From Legionella fairfieldensis ATCC 49588 (lineage in GTDB: Bacteria; Pseudomonadota; Gammaproteobacteria; Legionellales; Legionellaceae), in contig NZ_JHYC01000015.1 in the NCBI RefSeq assembly GCF_000621525.1, positions 17,099-81,098 on the forward strand: a DNA stretch of 64,000 nucleotides, written 5' to 3'. Below the pieces are notes generated by a model, which saw nothing but the letters and a program-made list of their open reading frames with translations, was not told the DNA's origin and searched no databases. The first letter of the stretch is position 1, and every line of letters begins with the position of its first letter. This document shows positions 9,187 through 18,416 of this stretch, in pieces. The position numbers were made by a program, and so were the translations under genes.

Positions 9187-10491
9187 TTAACATTTTTTTC
9201 CGGCATTTTCATCCAATTGACGTAGAAAAGCTATTTTCTCGCCAAGCTTTATTTCTAAACCACGTGGTGAAGGTTTATACCAATGAGGAGCTTTTACCCC
9301 TTCTGGTAAATAATTTTCCCCAGCGGCATACGCATTGGGTTCATCATGGGCATAACGGTAAGCATGACCATAACCCAAATCTTTCATTAATTGAGTAGGC
9401 GCATTACGTAAATGAACAGGCACTTCGCGTGATTTATCCTGTTTAACAAAAGCTTTTGCTTTATTAAAGGCAACATAACCCGCATTACTTTTAGGAGCAA
9501 GGGCTAAATAAATGACTGCTTGCCCCAAAGCAAGTTCACCTTCCGGTGAACCCAACCGCTCATAAGTGGTCGCTGCATCGTTAGCAATCTGGATAGCGCG
9601 CGGATCAGCCAACCCAATGTCTTCCCAAGCCATTCGCACGATGCGCCGTGCCAGGTAAATTGGATCAACGCCGCCATCAAGCATGCGACATAACCAATAA
9701 AGCGCAGCATCAGGATTAGATCCACGCACCGATTTGTGTAAAGCAGAAATCTGGTCATAGAAATTTTCACCGCCCTTATCAAAACGGCGATTACTCGAAG
9801 TAAGTGTATTCTTTATTAACTCTACATTAATCTCTGTCACTCTCTGTGCTTTCGCGGCTGTATCAATTTGCTCCAGCATATTGAATAAGCGGCGTGCGTC
9901 ACCATCTGCATAAAGGACGAGATTATTAATTGCTTCCTCATCGAATTGCAAATGAGTGAGTACTTTTTCACAGGCTCTTGCCACTAATTGTTTAAGTTCA
10001 TTATCGGTTAAAGGCTTTAGCACATAAACTTGTGCTCGCGATAACAACGCGGAATTAACTTCGAAAGAAGGGTTTTCTGTGGTAGCACCAATAAATGTTA
10101 TCAAACCTGATTCAGTAAACGGCAACAGGGCATCCTGCTGCGATTTATTAAACCGATGAATTTCGTCGATAAAAAGTACAGTATGACGATGCTGGCTTAA
10201 ATACTGTTTTGCTTGCTCAACTGCAGCTCTTATTTCTTTTACACCGGAGAAAACAGCCGATAAGGCTATCCATTCACAATCAAATGCTTTAGCGGATAAA
10301 CGCGCCAGAGTTGTTTTACCAACACCTGGCGGTCCCCATAAAATCATGGAATGCGGCTTGGCTGATTCGAAGGCGAGCCTTAATGGTTTGCCAGGCGCTA
10401 GCAAATGATCTTGCCCAATAACCTCATCCCAATGGGTCGGTCTTAATAATTCAGCAAGCGGTATTTCAGGTTGTCTGGCAATTCTTGTCAT
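9187..10491 (-). CDS. rarA: Replication-associated recombination protein A (MgsA/RarA AAA+ ATPase)
   Basis: A 434-residue AAA+ clamp-loader-like ATPase, normal length. It shows the RarA N-terminus ([20 protein letters not shown]), Walker [10 protein letters not shown] near residue 53, Walker B FIDEIHRF near 107, sensor 1 [10 protein letters not shown], and the family C-terminal tetramerisation region ending [19 protein letters not shown]. It acts at stalled replication forks and interacts with SSB. Its start overlaps the lolA stop by 4 bp (ATGA), so it ends an ftsK-lolA-rarA operon, the arrangement common in gammaproteobacteria. Confidence 0.97.
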   Translation of the reverse strand: MTRIARQPEIPLAELLRPTHWDEVIGQDHLLAPGKPLRLAFESAKPHSMILWGPPGVGKTTLARLSAKAFDCEWIALSAVFSGVKEIRAAVEQAKQYLSQHRHTVLFIDEIHRFNKSQQDALLPFTESGLITFIGATTENPSFEVNSALLSRAQVYVLKPLTDNELKQLVARACEKVLTHLQFDEEAINNLVLYADGDARRLFNMLEQIDTAAKAQRVTEINVELIKNTLTSSNRRFDKGGENFYDQISALHKSVRGSNPDAALYWLCRMLDGGVDPIYLARRIVRMAWEDIGLADPRAIQIANDAATTYERLGSPEGELALGQAVIYLALAPKSNAGYVAFNKAKAFVKQDKSREVPVHLRNAPTQLMKDLGYGHAYRYAHDEPNAYAAGENYLPEGVKAPHWYKPSPRGLEIKLGEKIAFLRQLDENAGKKC

Positions 10492-11099
10492 TGTTGCACT
10501 ACGTCCGCCCCTTTTGGCGGTTTAAACTGAAATAATGTCGTTGCAACGTTAGGATTTAACTTCACTTTGCTTAAATTCACTATAGTATGCTGGCCCAGTT
10601 GATCAAACATTTCAATCTTATTTAACACATCGTTGGTAAATATCAGTTTCAGTCGCTGGAAGTTCGCTCTACTGGATTTGGAGTGTAAATCATAAGTCTG
10701 GCTTGTACCTGATGTCACCACGTCAACATCAAAATCGCGGGTTACCGTATTATCATAGCCGCTTAAAAACAAAGCTGCCGTCCCTCCTAACCCTTTTTCC
10801 TGTTTTTTAACGGTAACCTGCTCTAAATCGACGTCATAAACCCATAATTTATTACCATCGGCAACGACAAGTTGCTCCATGGGTGTTTGAGTTTGCCAGC
10901 GAAAACGTCCCGGACGTTCAAGCGCCATTGTACCGGAAGAATGAGAAATTTCACGCCGTTTTTCTTTAACAATCTGTTTAAAATGAGCTGTCATACTTCG
11001 CATTTTATTCAGTTTATCTTGTAATACATCACCAGCAGACTCACAAAAAGCACTTGCTGTGAATAGCATCGACAGGGCTAAAATTGTTTTTTTCATCAT
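10488..11099 (-). CDS. lolA: Outer-membrane lipoprotein carrier protein LolA
   Basis: A 203-residue periplasmic chaperone that ferries lipoproteins from LolCDE to LolB. It has a Sec signal peptide (residues about 1-19, cleavage near SAFCESA) and the LolA fold motifs SMTAHFKQ, RPGRFRWQTQTP and LVVADGNKLWVYDVDLEQVTV. The start codon directly follows the ftsK stop codon, and the gene overlaps rarA by 4 bp, so all three should be translated from one message. Confidence 0.96.
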   Translation of the reverse strand: MMKKTILALSMLFTASAFCESAGDVLQDKLNKMRSMTAHFKQIVKEKRREISHSSGTMALERPGRFRWQTQTPMEQLVVADGNKLWVYDVDLEQVTVKKQEKGLGGTAALFLSGYDNTVTRDFDVDVVTSGTSQTYDLHSKSSRANFQRLKLIFTNDVLNKIEMFDQLGQHTIVNLSKVKLNPNVATTLFQFKPPKGADVVQQ

Positions 11100-13475
11100 T
11101 TATTCCTCGCTGACCGTGGACACCAATACATCTCTATAACTGCCTTCCAAAGGCCCCACAATACCCGTGCGCTCCATCTCTTCTACCAAACGGGCGGCAC
11201 GATTGTAACCTATCTTTAAACGACGCTGTACCGCTGAAATACTCGCTTTTCTTGTTTGAATCACGAATTCAACAGCCTGATCATAAAGCGGATCAGCCTC
11301 TTCCGTTTCCTGTCCATCATCCCCCATCCCACTCTCCGAACTATCGAAAGTCTGGGTAATTTCATCGATGTATTCAGGTTCTCCCCGCGCTCGCCAGTCA
11401 TCAGCAACACGATGCACCTCTTTATCATCAACAAAGGCACCATGCACGCGTAAAGGGGCGCCACTTCCCGGCGCTAAATAAAGCATGTCTCCATGACCTA
11501 ATAATTGTTCAGCACCCTGTTGATCAAGGATAGTACGAGAATCAATCTTTGAAGACACCTGAAACGACATTCGGGTCGGAATATTGGATTTAATCAAACC
11601 AGTTAATACATCAACAGAAGGTCGTTGCGTGGCTAAAATCAGATGAATACCCGCTGCCCGTGCTTTTTGAGCAATACGGGCAATTAATTGCTCTACTTTT
11701 TTACCTACTACCATCATCATATCAGCTAACTCATCAATAATGACGACAATATAAGGTAACGTTTGTAATAGGGGCGCACTTTCATCCATCCCATCGGCTG
11801 GTTTCCATAAGGGATCGGTTAACGGCTCTCCTTTTGCCGCCGCTTCCGTTACTTTGGCATTAAAACCAGCCAGATTACGTACTCCCATGGCAGCCATTAA
11901 ACGATAACGTCTTTCCATTTCGCCGACACACCAGCGCAACGCAGAAGCAGCTTCTTTCATATCCGTTACAACAGGAGTCAATAAATGCGGAATACCATCA
12001 TAAACGGATAATTCCAGCATTTTGGGATCAACCATAATTAACCGTACCTCTTCCGGCGTTGATTTAAACAGGAAACTCAAGATCATGGCATTAATCCCAA
12101 CCGACTTACCTGAACCTGTTGTTCCTGCTACCAGTAAATGCGGCATTTTAGCCAGATCAACTACCATAGGATGCCCGGCAATATCTACACCTAATGCCAG
12201 CGTTAAAGGTGAATGGGCCTGTTGATAAACATCCGCTGAAAGCACTTCAGATAAACGAACTGTTTCTCGATATTGATTAGGCAATTCAAGTCCAACAACG
12301 GTTTTACCCGGAATTACTTCTACTACTCGAACACTGATAACGGATAAAGAACGAGCCAAATCTTTAGCAAGCGAAGACAGTTTGCTGACTTTAATACCTG
12401 CGGCCAATTGCAATTCAAAACGAGTAATAACAGGCCCCGGATGCACCGCAACTACATCAGCCTGGATGCCAAAATCTAATAAATGCTGTTCTACTTCACG
12501 TGAGAGGTTTTCCAGTTCCTGATGGGTATAACCTCCCATTGGCTTCCCTGCCTCCCCTTTATCCAAAAGGTCAAGTGCTGGTAAGCCGCTCATGGAATTC
12601 GAATGCCGGGTTTTACTCGAATATCGATGGGTATTTTCTCTGGCGGGTTTTAAAGAGGACACTACCACAGAAGTAACGCTTTGTGGTGTGTTACTATTAG
12701 TTTTTAATACATTTGTCTCCGGGCCCATTAGCATAGGCAGAGCTTTTTCTTTTTTGACCATGGGTGATTTAGGCTCTGACCCGGAAATAATTCTGTTTTT
12801 CCCTCGGCCGCGAAAACGTTTTATTTCAGCTCTGACAAGGCGTGAGCCTACAATTAAAGTGTGCAATAACCAGTTCAATGAATTTAAGGTAAAAAATCCG
12901 ATTAATTCAGTAACATAAATCCACGACAATCCTGTCAGTAAAGTAATACCCACCAGGAAAATTGCAGCCAGTAGTAACGTCGCTCCTCTCAAACTTAAAG
13001 CATACTCAAAGCCTGTTGAAATCACCTCTCCTAATAGTCCGCCCGCACTGTGATAGGCATCCAATGCTGCGATTTGTGGCTCCAGACTCAGTAAACCACA
13101 GCCCCCCATCATTAAGAAAACAAAACCACTACCGCGCAAAAATAAAGCGGGTCGATTAATAACACGCAATGCACGATGATCTTTCAAAACCAGCCAGGCC
13201 ACATACGTGGTACAAAGTGGCAAAGAGAAGGCAAAATAACCGAATAAAAAATAAAGGGCATCCGCGACATAGACACCTACCTGCCCGCAGGCATTAGTGA
13301 TATCCGAGTTTACTTTCTTCACCTGGAACCAGCTTGAATCCGTTAATTCATAAGTACTTAAAGAAAGTAATACGAAAAAAGCGCAGGTTAAAATCAGAAT
13401 AAAACAGCCTTCGCTAATACGTCTGGTTAAAAAATTTGGCAAGGTTTTTTTAGGAGCGCCAGCGTGTTTACCCAC
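11100..13475 (-). CDS. ftsK: DNA translocase FtsK
   Basis: A 791-residue protein. Residues 1-200 hold four or five membrane helices, followed by a short Ser/Lys-rich linker (about 210-300) and the RecA-like motor: Walker [11 protein letters not shown] near residue 450 and Walker [13 protein letters not shown] near 575. The last 65 residues are the gamma winged helix ([29 protein letters not shown] region) that recognises KOPS. FtsK anchors at the septum and pumps the chromosome terminus to resolve dimers through XerCD-dif. The linker is far shorter than in E. coli FtsK, as in many other bacteria. It is divergent from trxB and heads the ftsK-lolA-rarA operon. Confidence 0.97.
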   Translation of the reverse strand: MGKHAGAPKKTLPNFLTRRISEGCFILILTCAFFVLLSLSTYELTDSSWFQVKKVNSDITNACGQVGVYVADALYFLFGYFAFSLPLCTTYVAWLVLKDHRALRVINRPALFLRGSGFVFLMMGGCGLLSLEPQIAALDAYHSAGGLLGEVISTGFEYALSLRGATLLLAAIFLVGITLLTGLSWIYVTELIGFFTLNSLNWLLHTLIVGSRLVRAEIKRFRGRGKNRIISGSEPKSPMVKKEKALPMLMGPETNVLKTNSNTPQSVTSVVVSSLKPARENTHRYSSKTRHSNSMSGLPALDLLDKGEAGKPMGGYTHQELENLSREVEQHLLDFGIQADVVAVHPGPVITRFELQLAAGIKVSKLSSLAKDLARSLSVISVRVVEVIPGKTVVGLELPNQYRETVRLSEVLSADVYQQAHSPLTLALGVDIAGHPMVVDLAKMPHLLVAGTTGSGKSVGINAMILSFLFKSTPEEVRLIMVDPKMLELSVYDGIPHLLTPVVTDMKEAASALRWCVGEMERRYRLMAAMGVRNLAGFNAKVTEAAAKGEPLTDPLWKPADGMDESAPLLQTLPYIVVIIDELADMMMVVGKKVEQLIARIAQKARAAGIHLILATQRPSVDVLTGLIKSNIPTRMSFQVSSKIDSRTILDQQGAEQLLGHGDMLYLAPGSGAPLRVHGAFVDDKEVHRVADDWRARGEPEYIDEITQTFDSSESGMGDDGQETEEADPLYDQAVEFVIQTRKASISAVQRRLKIGYNRAARLVEEMERTGIVGPLEGSYRDVLVSTVSEE

Positions 13476-13535
13476 TTGTTGTTTCCTATAGATCTTTAAA
13501 TGCAGGTTATTTTGTCATACTATTTGCCATCTTAA

Positions 13536-14519
<984 letters not shown>

Positions 14520-14525
14520 ACGACC

Positions 14526-14536
14526 AGGAGGTCCTT
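14526..14536 (+). promoter_or_regulatory. Ribosome-binding site that places the aat start on an ATT codon
   Basis: AGGAGG at 14,526-14,531 is a full-consensus Shine-Dalgarno, followed after 5 nt (TCCTT) by ATT at 14,537. Between the in-frame stop at 14,513 and the TTG at 14,615 there is no ATG, GTG, TTG or CTG in the aat frame. Confidence 0.65.
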
Positions 14537-15238
14537 ATTCTCCCCCTTACTTTTTTATCAACAAAGGACGATTTTAACTTTCCAAGTCCCGAAAATAGCG
14601 ATAAACAAGGGCTATTGGCGATAGGAGGAGACTTATCGCCAGAGCGTTTATTGGCAGCTTACGCTAAAGGAATTTTTCCCTGGTATGAACCAGGCTGTCC
14701 TATACTTTGGTGGTCTCCCGACCCCAGGCTAATTCTTAACCCTGTCGCATTTAAAGTCTCACGCAGTCTCAAACAAACACTTAAAAAACCTCATACTTTT
14801 ACTATGGATACCGCATTCTCCGAGGTAATTAACGCATGTGCTACTGTTGCAGAGCGTTCTGATAATACCTGGCTCAGCGGAGAAATGCGCGAGGCTTATA
14901 CTCAATTACATCAAATGGGTTATGCTCATTCATTTGAGATATGGTCGGAAAAAAAATTGATTGGCGGCTTATATGGCCTTGGTTTAGGGCGTGCTTTTTT
15001 TGGTGAATCCATGTTTCATCGGGCAAGAGACGCATCCAAACTGGCATTATATTATCTTTGTCAAACACTGAAGTCCTGGCATTTTGATTTTATAGATTGT
15101 CAATTACCTACCGCTCATTTACAGCGCTTGGGCGCAGTTATAATAAGCCGACGCGAGTTTCTCCATTCTTTACAGGAAACTTTACAACATCCAACTTGTC
15201 AGGGTTTATGGACAACTGACTTTCCTGATAAATCTTAA
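14537..15238 (+). CDS. aat: Leucyl/phenylalanyl-tRNA-protein transferase, apparent ATT start
   Basis: Aat adds Leu or Phe to proteins with N-terminal Arg or Lys, marking them for ClpAP (N-degron pathway). Conserved blocks are GLLAIGGDLSPERLLAAY, GIFPWYEPGCPILWWSPDPR, TWLSGEM and GGLYGLGLGRAFFGESMF. Starting at the first ordinary start codon (TTG at 14,615) would remove the conserved FPSPE...GLLAIGG region. The frame stays open upstream, encoding (M)LPLTFLSTKDDFNFPSPENS, up to an ATT at 14,537 placed 5 nt after a perfect AGGAGG. With that start the protein is 233 residues, the normal length. ATT starts are known for infC and pcnB, so this is plausible but needs protein evidence. Confidence 0.85.
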   Translation: MLPLTFLSTKDDFNFPSPENSDKQGLLAIGGDLSPERLLAAYAKGIFPWYEPGCPILWWSPDPRLILNPVAFKVSRSLKQTLKKPHTFTMDTAFSEVINACATVAERSDNTWLSGEMREAYTQLHQMGYAHSFEIWSEKKLIGGLYGLGLGRAFFGESMFHRARDASKLALYYLCQTLKSWHFDFIDCQLPTAHLQRLGAVIISRREFLHSLQETLQHPTCQGLWTTDFPDKS

Positions 15239-15342
15239 CTTTTTACCCCTTTAAAGACAGGTTTGTCCTTTAAGGTCTGTTGCCATTTTTTTCATTTTAG
15301 TGCACTATCTGCGCTTTATTCTGATTTGTTTATGAGAAATTT

Positions 15343-15564
15343 ATGGCAAAAGAAGATCACATTGAGATGCTCGGTACAGTAATAGACACTCTGCCCAATA
15401 CAATGTTTCGCGTTGAATTGGAAAATGGTCACGTAGTGACAGCACATATTTCTGGCCGCATGCGGAAAAACTACATTCGTATATTAACAGGCGATAAAGT
15501 AAAAGTAGAATTAACACCTTATGATTTAAGTAAAGGACGTATTATTTTCCGTGATAAAAATTAA
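15343..15564 (+). CDS. infA: Translation initiation factor IF-1
   Basis: A 73-residue single OB-fold protein, exactly family size. It begins [20 protein letters not shown] and contains the conserved [20 protein letters not shown] and the terminal [10 protein letters not shown]-1 occupies the ribosomal A site during initiation and helps IF-2 and IF-3. It follows aat by 104 bp, as in many gammaproteobacteria where infA sits near aat. Confidence 0.98.
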   Translation: MAKEDHIEMLGTVIDTLPNTMFRVELENGHVVTAHISGRMRKNYIRILTGDKVKVELTPYDLSKGRIIFRDKN

Positions 15565-15932
15565 TTACGTCATTTATCAGTGATCAATGAAAATTCTAAT
15601 CGCCCAACTAATTTTGTCATACGGTGAGAGTGGACTGTAACATAAGTATTCAACTCTGATGTCTTTCCCGCGCAGGCGTTGAGTAATCCTCTCATTTTTT
15701 TTGTTTAATTTATTTGAAATTATTTTAACCCCTATGATTTTATTTTTGTCATCCCCCGCGAAGGCGGGGATCTGTCTTTCAATCAGAACAACCGTGTAAT
15801 TTGAGAAATAGATTCCCGTTTTCACGGGAATGACCTAAAAATAAGAGAAAATTTGCATATCCCGTGAACGCTTACCGTGAATGTTACCTTGCAGTTTATC
15901 AACCCCTGACAAAATTAGTTGAACCTCATGAC
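15565..15932. other. Intergenic region occupied mainly by a dispersed hairpin repeat
   Basis: The gap between infA and pmbA has no supportable gene. Most of it, from about 15,708 to 15,873, is a repeat that recurs elsewhere in the window and is listed separately. Confidence 0.6.
15708..15873 (+). repeat. Dispersed intergenic repeat, copy A
   Basis: It starts TTTATTTGAAATTATTT, passes through GTCATCCCCCGCGAAGGCGG and ends with the hairpin ATTCCCGT-TTTC-ACGGGAAT (15,812-15,831). The 5' part and the hairpin match copy D (48,772-48,910) in the same orientation. The 3' flank 15,848-15,873 matches 27,815-27,840 over 26 bp in inverted orientation. It has no coding capacity and resembles a MITE- or REP-like element. 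Confidence 0.7.
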
Positions 15933-17291
15933 CTACTGTCCCGCCACCATCATCTCTTCTATTAAAATAGAACCACAACGCGCAGAAATATTAGGGTTGA
16001 TATCATTGCCCACAGCCACAATGGCTTTAAACATTTCTTTCAAATTACCTGCAATAGTTATTTCTTCAACTGGAAACTGAATTTTGCCTTTTTCCACCCA
16101 GAAACCGGAAGCGCCTCTGGAATAATCTCCCGTCAGACCATTAACTCCTTGTCCCATTAATTCAGTAACCAGTAAACCTGTATCCATTTTTTGCAATAAG
16201 TCTTGTAGATCCCCTGCCGTTGGATCAATAGTCAAGTTATGGACTCCGCCGCTATTTGCAGTGGTTTTTAATCCTAAACGCCGAGCTGAATAACTGTTTA
16301 ATACATATTGCTGTACTATACCGTCGTCTACGAAAACATTATTTCGGGTAGTAACCCCTTCACCATCAACCGGAGAGCTTCTTAATCCTCTTAGAAGGTA
16401 AGGTTGTTCATAAATTTTAAATCCTGATGGAAAAATTTGCTGTCCTATTGAATCCAACAGAAAGGAATTTTTGCGATACAAATTAGATCCACTAATTGCA
16501 TTAATAAAAGACGACACAAGGCCGCTGGAAATTCGTGAAGAAAACAATACAGGCACTTTTTGCGTTTTAATGGCGCGTGCGCCCAGACGACTTGTCGCAC
16601 GCTCGACAGCCAACTTTGCCAGATTCTCCCACGAATTCAAACTGTCTGCCGACCTTGCGGTCGTGTAATCATAATCACGCTGCATACTGTCGCCTTCTTT
16701 AGCAATCAGAGAACAACTGATACTATGCCGTGTACTTTGGAGAATTCCCGCCCCACCCTGTGTATTGGCATATCCCTGACAAAAAGCGTAAGTAGAAAGA
16801 TTAACACCATCTGAATTCGCAATGCGTTTATCCATAGCTAAAGCATGCCCCTCACAAGCAAGCGCTCTTTCTATCGCTTCGGGCGGGGTAATAGACCAGG
16901 GATGATATAAATCCAGGTCAGGATGTTGATTACTCATTAACTCCGGATCAGCAAGACCAAAACAGGGATCTTCGGCACTGACTCGCGCAATATCACAAGC
17001 GGCATTCACCAGGGTATCTAACGCAGCAGATGACGTGTCAGTACTACTGGCTCCCCCTTTCCGATGTCCCATGTATACAATGAGACTTACTCCCTTGTCT
17101 TCGCTGAAAGCAACTGTTTCAACTTCCCCCATTCGTACATCTACTGAAAAACCACTATCGTGATTAACCGAAACCATCGCATCGGTGGCACCCCGCTCTC
17201 GCGCACGTGCTAATACATCCTCCATCAATTCAGATAAATTGCTGGTTGACTTCACTGCCTTTCTATTGCTATTTTTCGATAATGTTCTCAT
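15933..17291 (-). CDS. pmbA: Metalloprotease PmbA (TldE), TldD partner
   Basis: A PmbA/TldD-family protein of about 452 residues. PmbA (TldE) forms a heterodimer with TldD that degrades unfolded peptides and processes microcin B17-like peptides. Typical segments are DVRMGEVETVAFSEDKGVSL, the central GARAIKTQKVPVLFSSRISS, and the C-terminal TGDYSRGASGFWVEKGKIQFPVEEIT (quoted here in part: GDYSRGASGFWVE). Two starts are possible. The ATG at 17,291 has GGCGGA before it and leaves 47 bp to the divergent gene; the ATG at 17,321 would leave only 17 bp. I prefer 17,291. The metal-binding HExxxH belongs to TldD, and none is expected here. Confidence 0.92.
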   Translation of the reverse strand: MRTLSKNSNRKAVKSTSNLSELMEDVLARARERGATDAMVSVNHDSGFSVDVRMGEVETVAFSEDKGVSLIVYMGHRKGGASSTDTSSAALDTLVNAACDIARVSAEDPCFGLADPELMSNQHPDLDLYHPWSITPPEAIERALACEGHALAMDKRIANSDGVNLSTYAFCQGYANTQGGAGILQSTRHSISCSLIAKEGDSMQRDYDYTTARSADSLNSWENLAKLAVERATSRLGARAIKTQKVPVLFSSRISSGLVSSFINAISGSNLYRKNSFLLDSIGQQIFPSGFKIYEQPYLLRGLRSSPVDGEGVTTRNNVFVDDGIVQQYVLNSYSARRLGLKTTANSGGVHNLTIDPTAGDLQDLLQKMDTGLLVTELMGQGVNGLTGDYSRGASGFWVEKGKIQFPVEEITIAGNLKEMFKAIVAVGNDINPNISARCGSILIEEMMVAGQ

Positions 17292-17338
17292 GGTGATTCC
17301 GCCGCTATCAAGTTTGTTCATAAGGATACAAGATTAAT

Positions 17339-18121
17339 ATGCCGAGGCAAACCATTGTCCCTACAAAATGGCTTACCGGAGTCTTTAAGATTTTTATCGT
17401 TTCCTTTTTGCTGTTGTTTTTTACAAATCTTACCATTGCTGCAAACGACTGGCGCCAGGTAGCACCGGGTATTGAGTATCAGGATCTGGAAGGAAGTTTT
17501 TTAACGCCCTGGTCTCATGTCCATGCTTTTCGCATCGATCTTAAAAAAAACAATTTCTCCCTTGTTACAGCAAAAGAATTAGCGCGCGATCACGCTTCAG
17601 TCGATGAATATGCCCAATACAGTAAGGCTTTAATAGCCATCAATGGCGGATTCTTTGACAATAATTATAAACCGCTTGGTTTGCGCATTTACAACAAACG
17701 CCAACACAACCCATCCAAAAATATTAGTTGGTGGGGTATTTTTTACATTAAAAATAATAAAGCCTACTTAACCAACGTTAATCAGTACAATTATGAAAAG
17801 CAAATTGACTTTGCAATTCAAAGTGGGCCGAGGCTTTTAATTAACAATCGTATTCCACCCCTTAAACCAGGCAGAGCAGAACGTTCCGCCTTGGGAATTA
17901 CGCGCGATGGACGAGTCATTATCCTCGTTACGGACAATATGCCCATGTCAACTACTGAACTTGCACAGCTCATGAAGGCTAGTCCTCTTGGTTGTGAAAA
18001 TGCGCTCAATCTGGATGGTGGCAGCTCAAGTCAACTACGCGCCCAGATAGGTTCATTTCAGCTGGATGTGCACGGTTTCTCCAATGTCAGCGATGCTGTT
18101 ATAGTCAGATCAAAAAATTAG
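17339..18121 (+). CDS. Phosphodiester glycosidase family protein (NAGPA/DUF2233), exported
   Basis: A 260-residue protein. The N-terminus has a hydrophobic helix (residues about 12-34, ending in TIAAN) that reads as a signal peptide or anchor. The remainder fits the NAGPA/DUF2233 fold, with the conserved ALIAINGGFFD near residue 100, SGPRLLINN, and the C-terminal NLDGGSSSQL. The family includes the enzyme that uncovers mannose-6-phosphate and bacterial periplasmic relatives, so it likely cleaves a glycan phosphodiester in the periplasm. The natural substrate is unknown. It is divergent from pmbA, with no partner downstream. Confidence 0.85.
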   Translation: MPRQTIVPTKWLTGVFKIFIVSFLLLFFTNLTIAANDWRQVAPGIEYQDLEGSFLTPWSHVHAFRIDLKKNNFSLVTAKELARDHASVDEYAQYSKALIAINGGFFDNNYKPLGLRIYNKRQHNPSKNISWWGIFYIKNNKAYLTNVNQYNYEKQIDFAIQSGPRLLINNRIPPLKPGRAERSALGITRDGRVIILVTDNMPMSTTELAQLMKASPLGCENALNLDGGSSSQLRAQIGSFQLDVHGFSNVSDAVIVRSKN

Positions 18122-18216
18122 TCAATGACGTCTGGTAACTTTCACGTCCCTCTCTAAACATTATTCTAAAAATTCTATTTCGTTGGATTTTTACAAAAAA
18201 GGGAAAACCTGACAAC

Positions 18217-18225
18217 TTATCCACA
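18217..18225 (+). promoter_or_regulatory. Consensus DnaA box upstream of nrdA
   Basis: TTATCCACA matches the strong DnaA 9-mer exactly. In E. coli the nrdAB promoter is controlled by DnaA through such boxes. Here it lies about 190 bp before the nrdA start, just upstream of the NrdR-like boxes. A chance match in AT-rich DNA remains possible. Confidence 0.5.
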
Positions 18226-18262
18226 ACTTATTCCCATATTATTCTCTTGATCTTCACAAAAA

Positions 18263-18278
18263 ACACTATATATAGATT
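18263..18278 (+). promoter_or_regulatory. NrdR box 1 (candidate)
   Basis: ACACTATATATAGATT against the NrdR consensus acaCwATATATwGtgt: the core CTATATATAG is a perfect fit and the left flank matches, while the right flank is weaker. It pairs with a second box starting exactly 31 bp later. Confidence 0.65.
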
Positions 18279-18293
18279 TTTAAATTAAATAAA

Positions 18294-18309
18294 CAACCAG
18301 ATATTGTGT
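18294..18309 (+). promoter_or_regulatory. NrdR box 2 (candidate)
   Basis: CAACCAGATATTGTGT matches the right half of the NrdR consensus (ATATTGTGT) and about 12 of 16 positions overall. The 31-bp offset from box 1 is about three helical turns, the usual arrangement of paired NrdR boxes that repress ribonucleotide reductase operons when dATP is high. Confidence 0.6.
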
Positions 18310-18416
18310 TTTTTGATTGAGATCTCCGATAAATTATTCTATATTCTAAGAGGAACCCAACTCATCTTAAGGAACAAGATTAGGGGTATCAAAACAACAC
18401 CTTCCGTGGAGAAAAC

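Larger units (their letters stand above)
18122..18416. other. nrdAB regulatory region
   Basis: Just under 300 bp of AT-rich DNA between the glycosidase gene and nrdA. It contains a consensus DnaA box and two NrdR-box-like palindromes (listed separately), followed by a purine-rich ribosome-binding site GGAGAAAAC before the nrdA ATG. Confidence 0.6.

Noticed and set aside
9156..9398. Plus-strand frame overlapping the 3' end of rarA
   Set aside because: It mostly overlaps rarA in antisense and has no ribosome-binding site.
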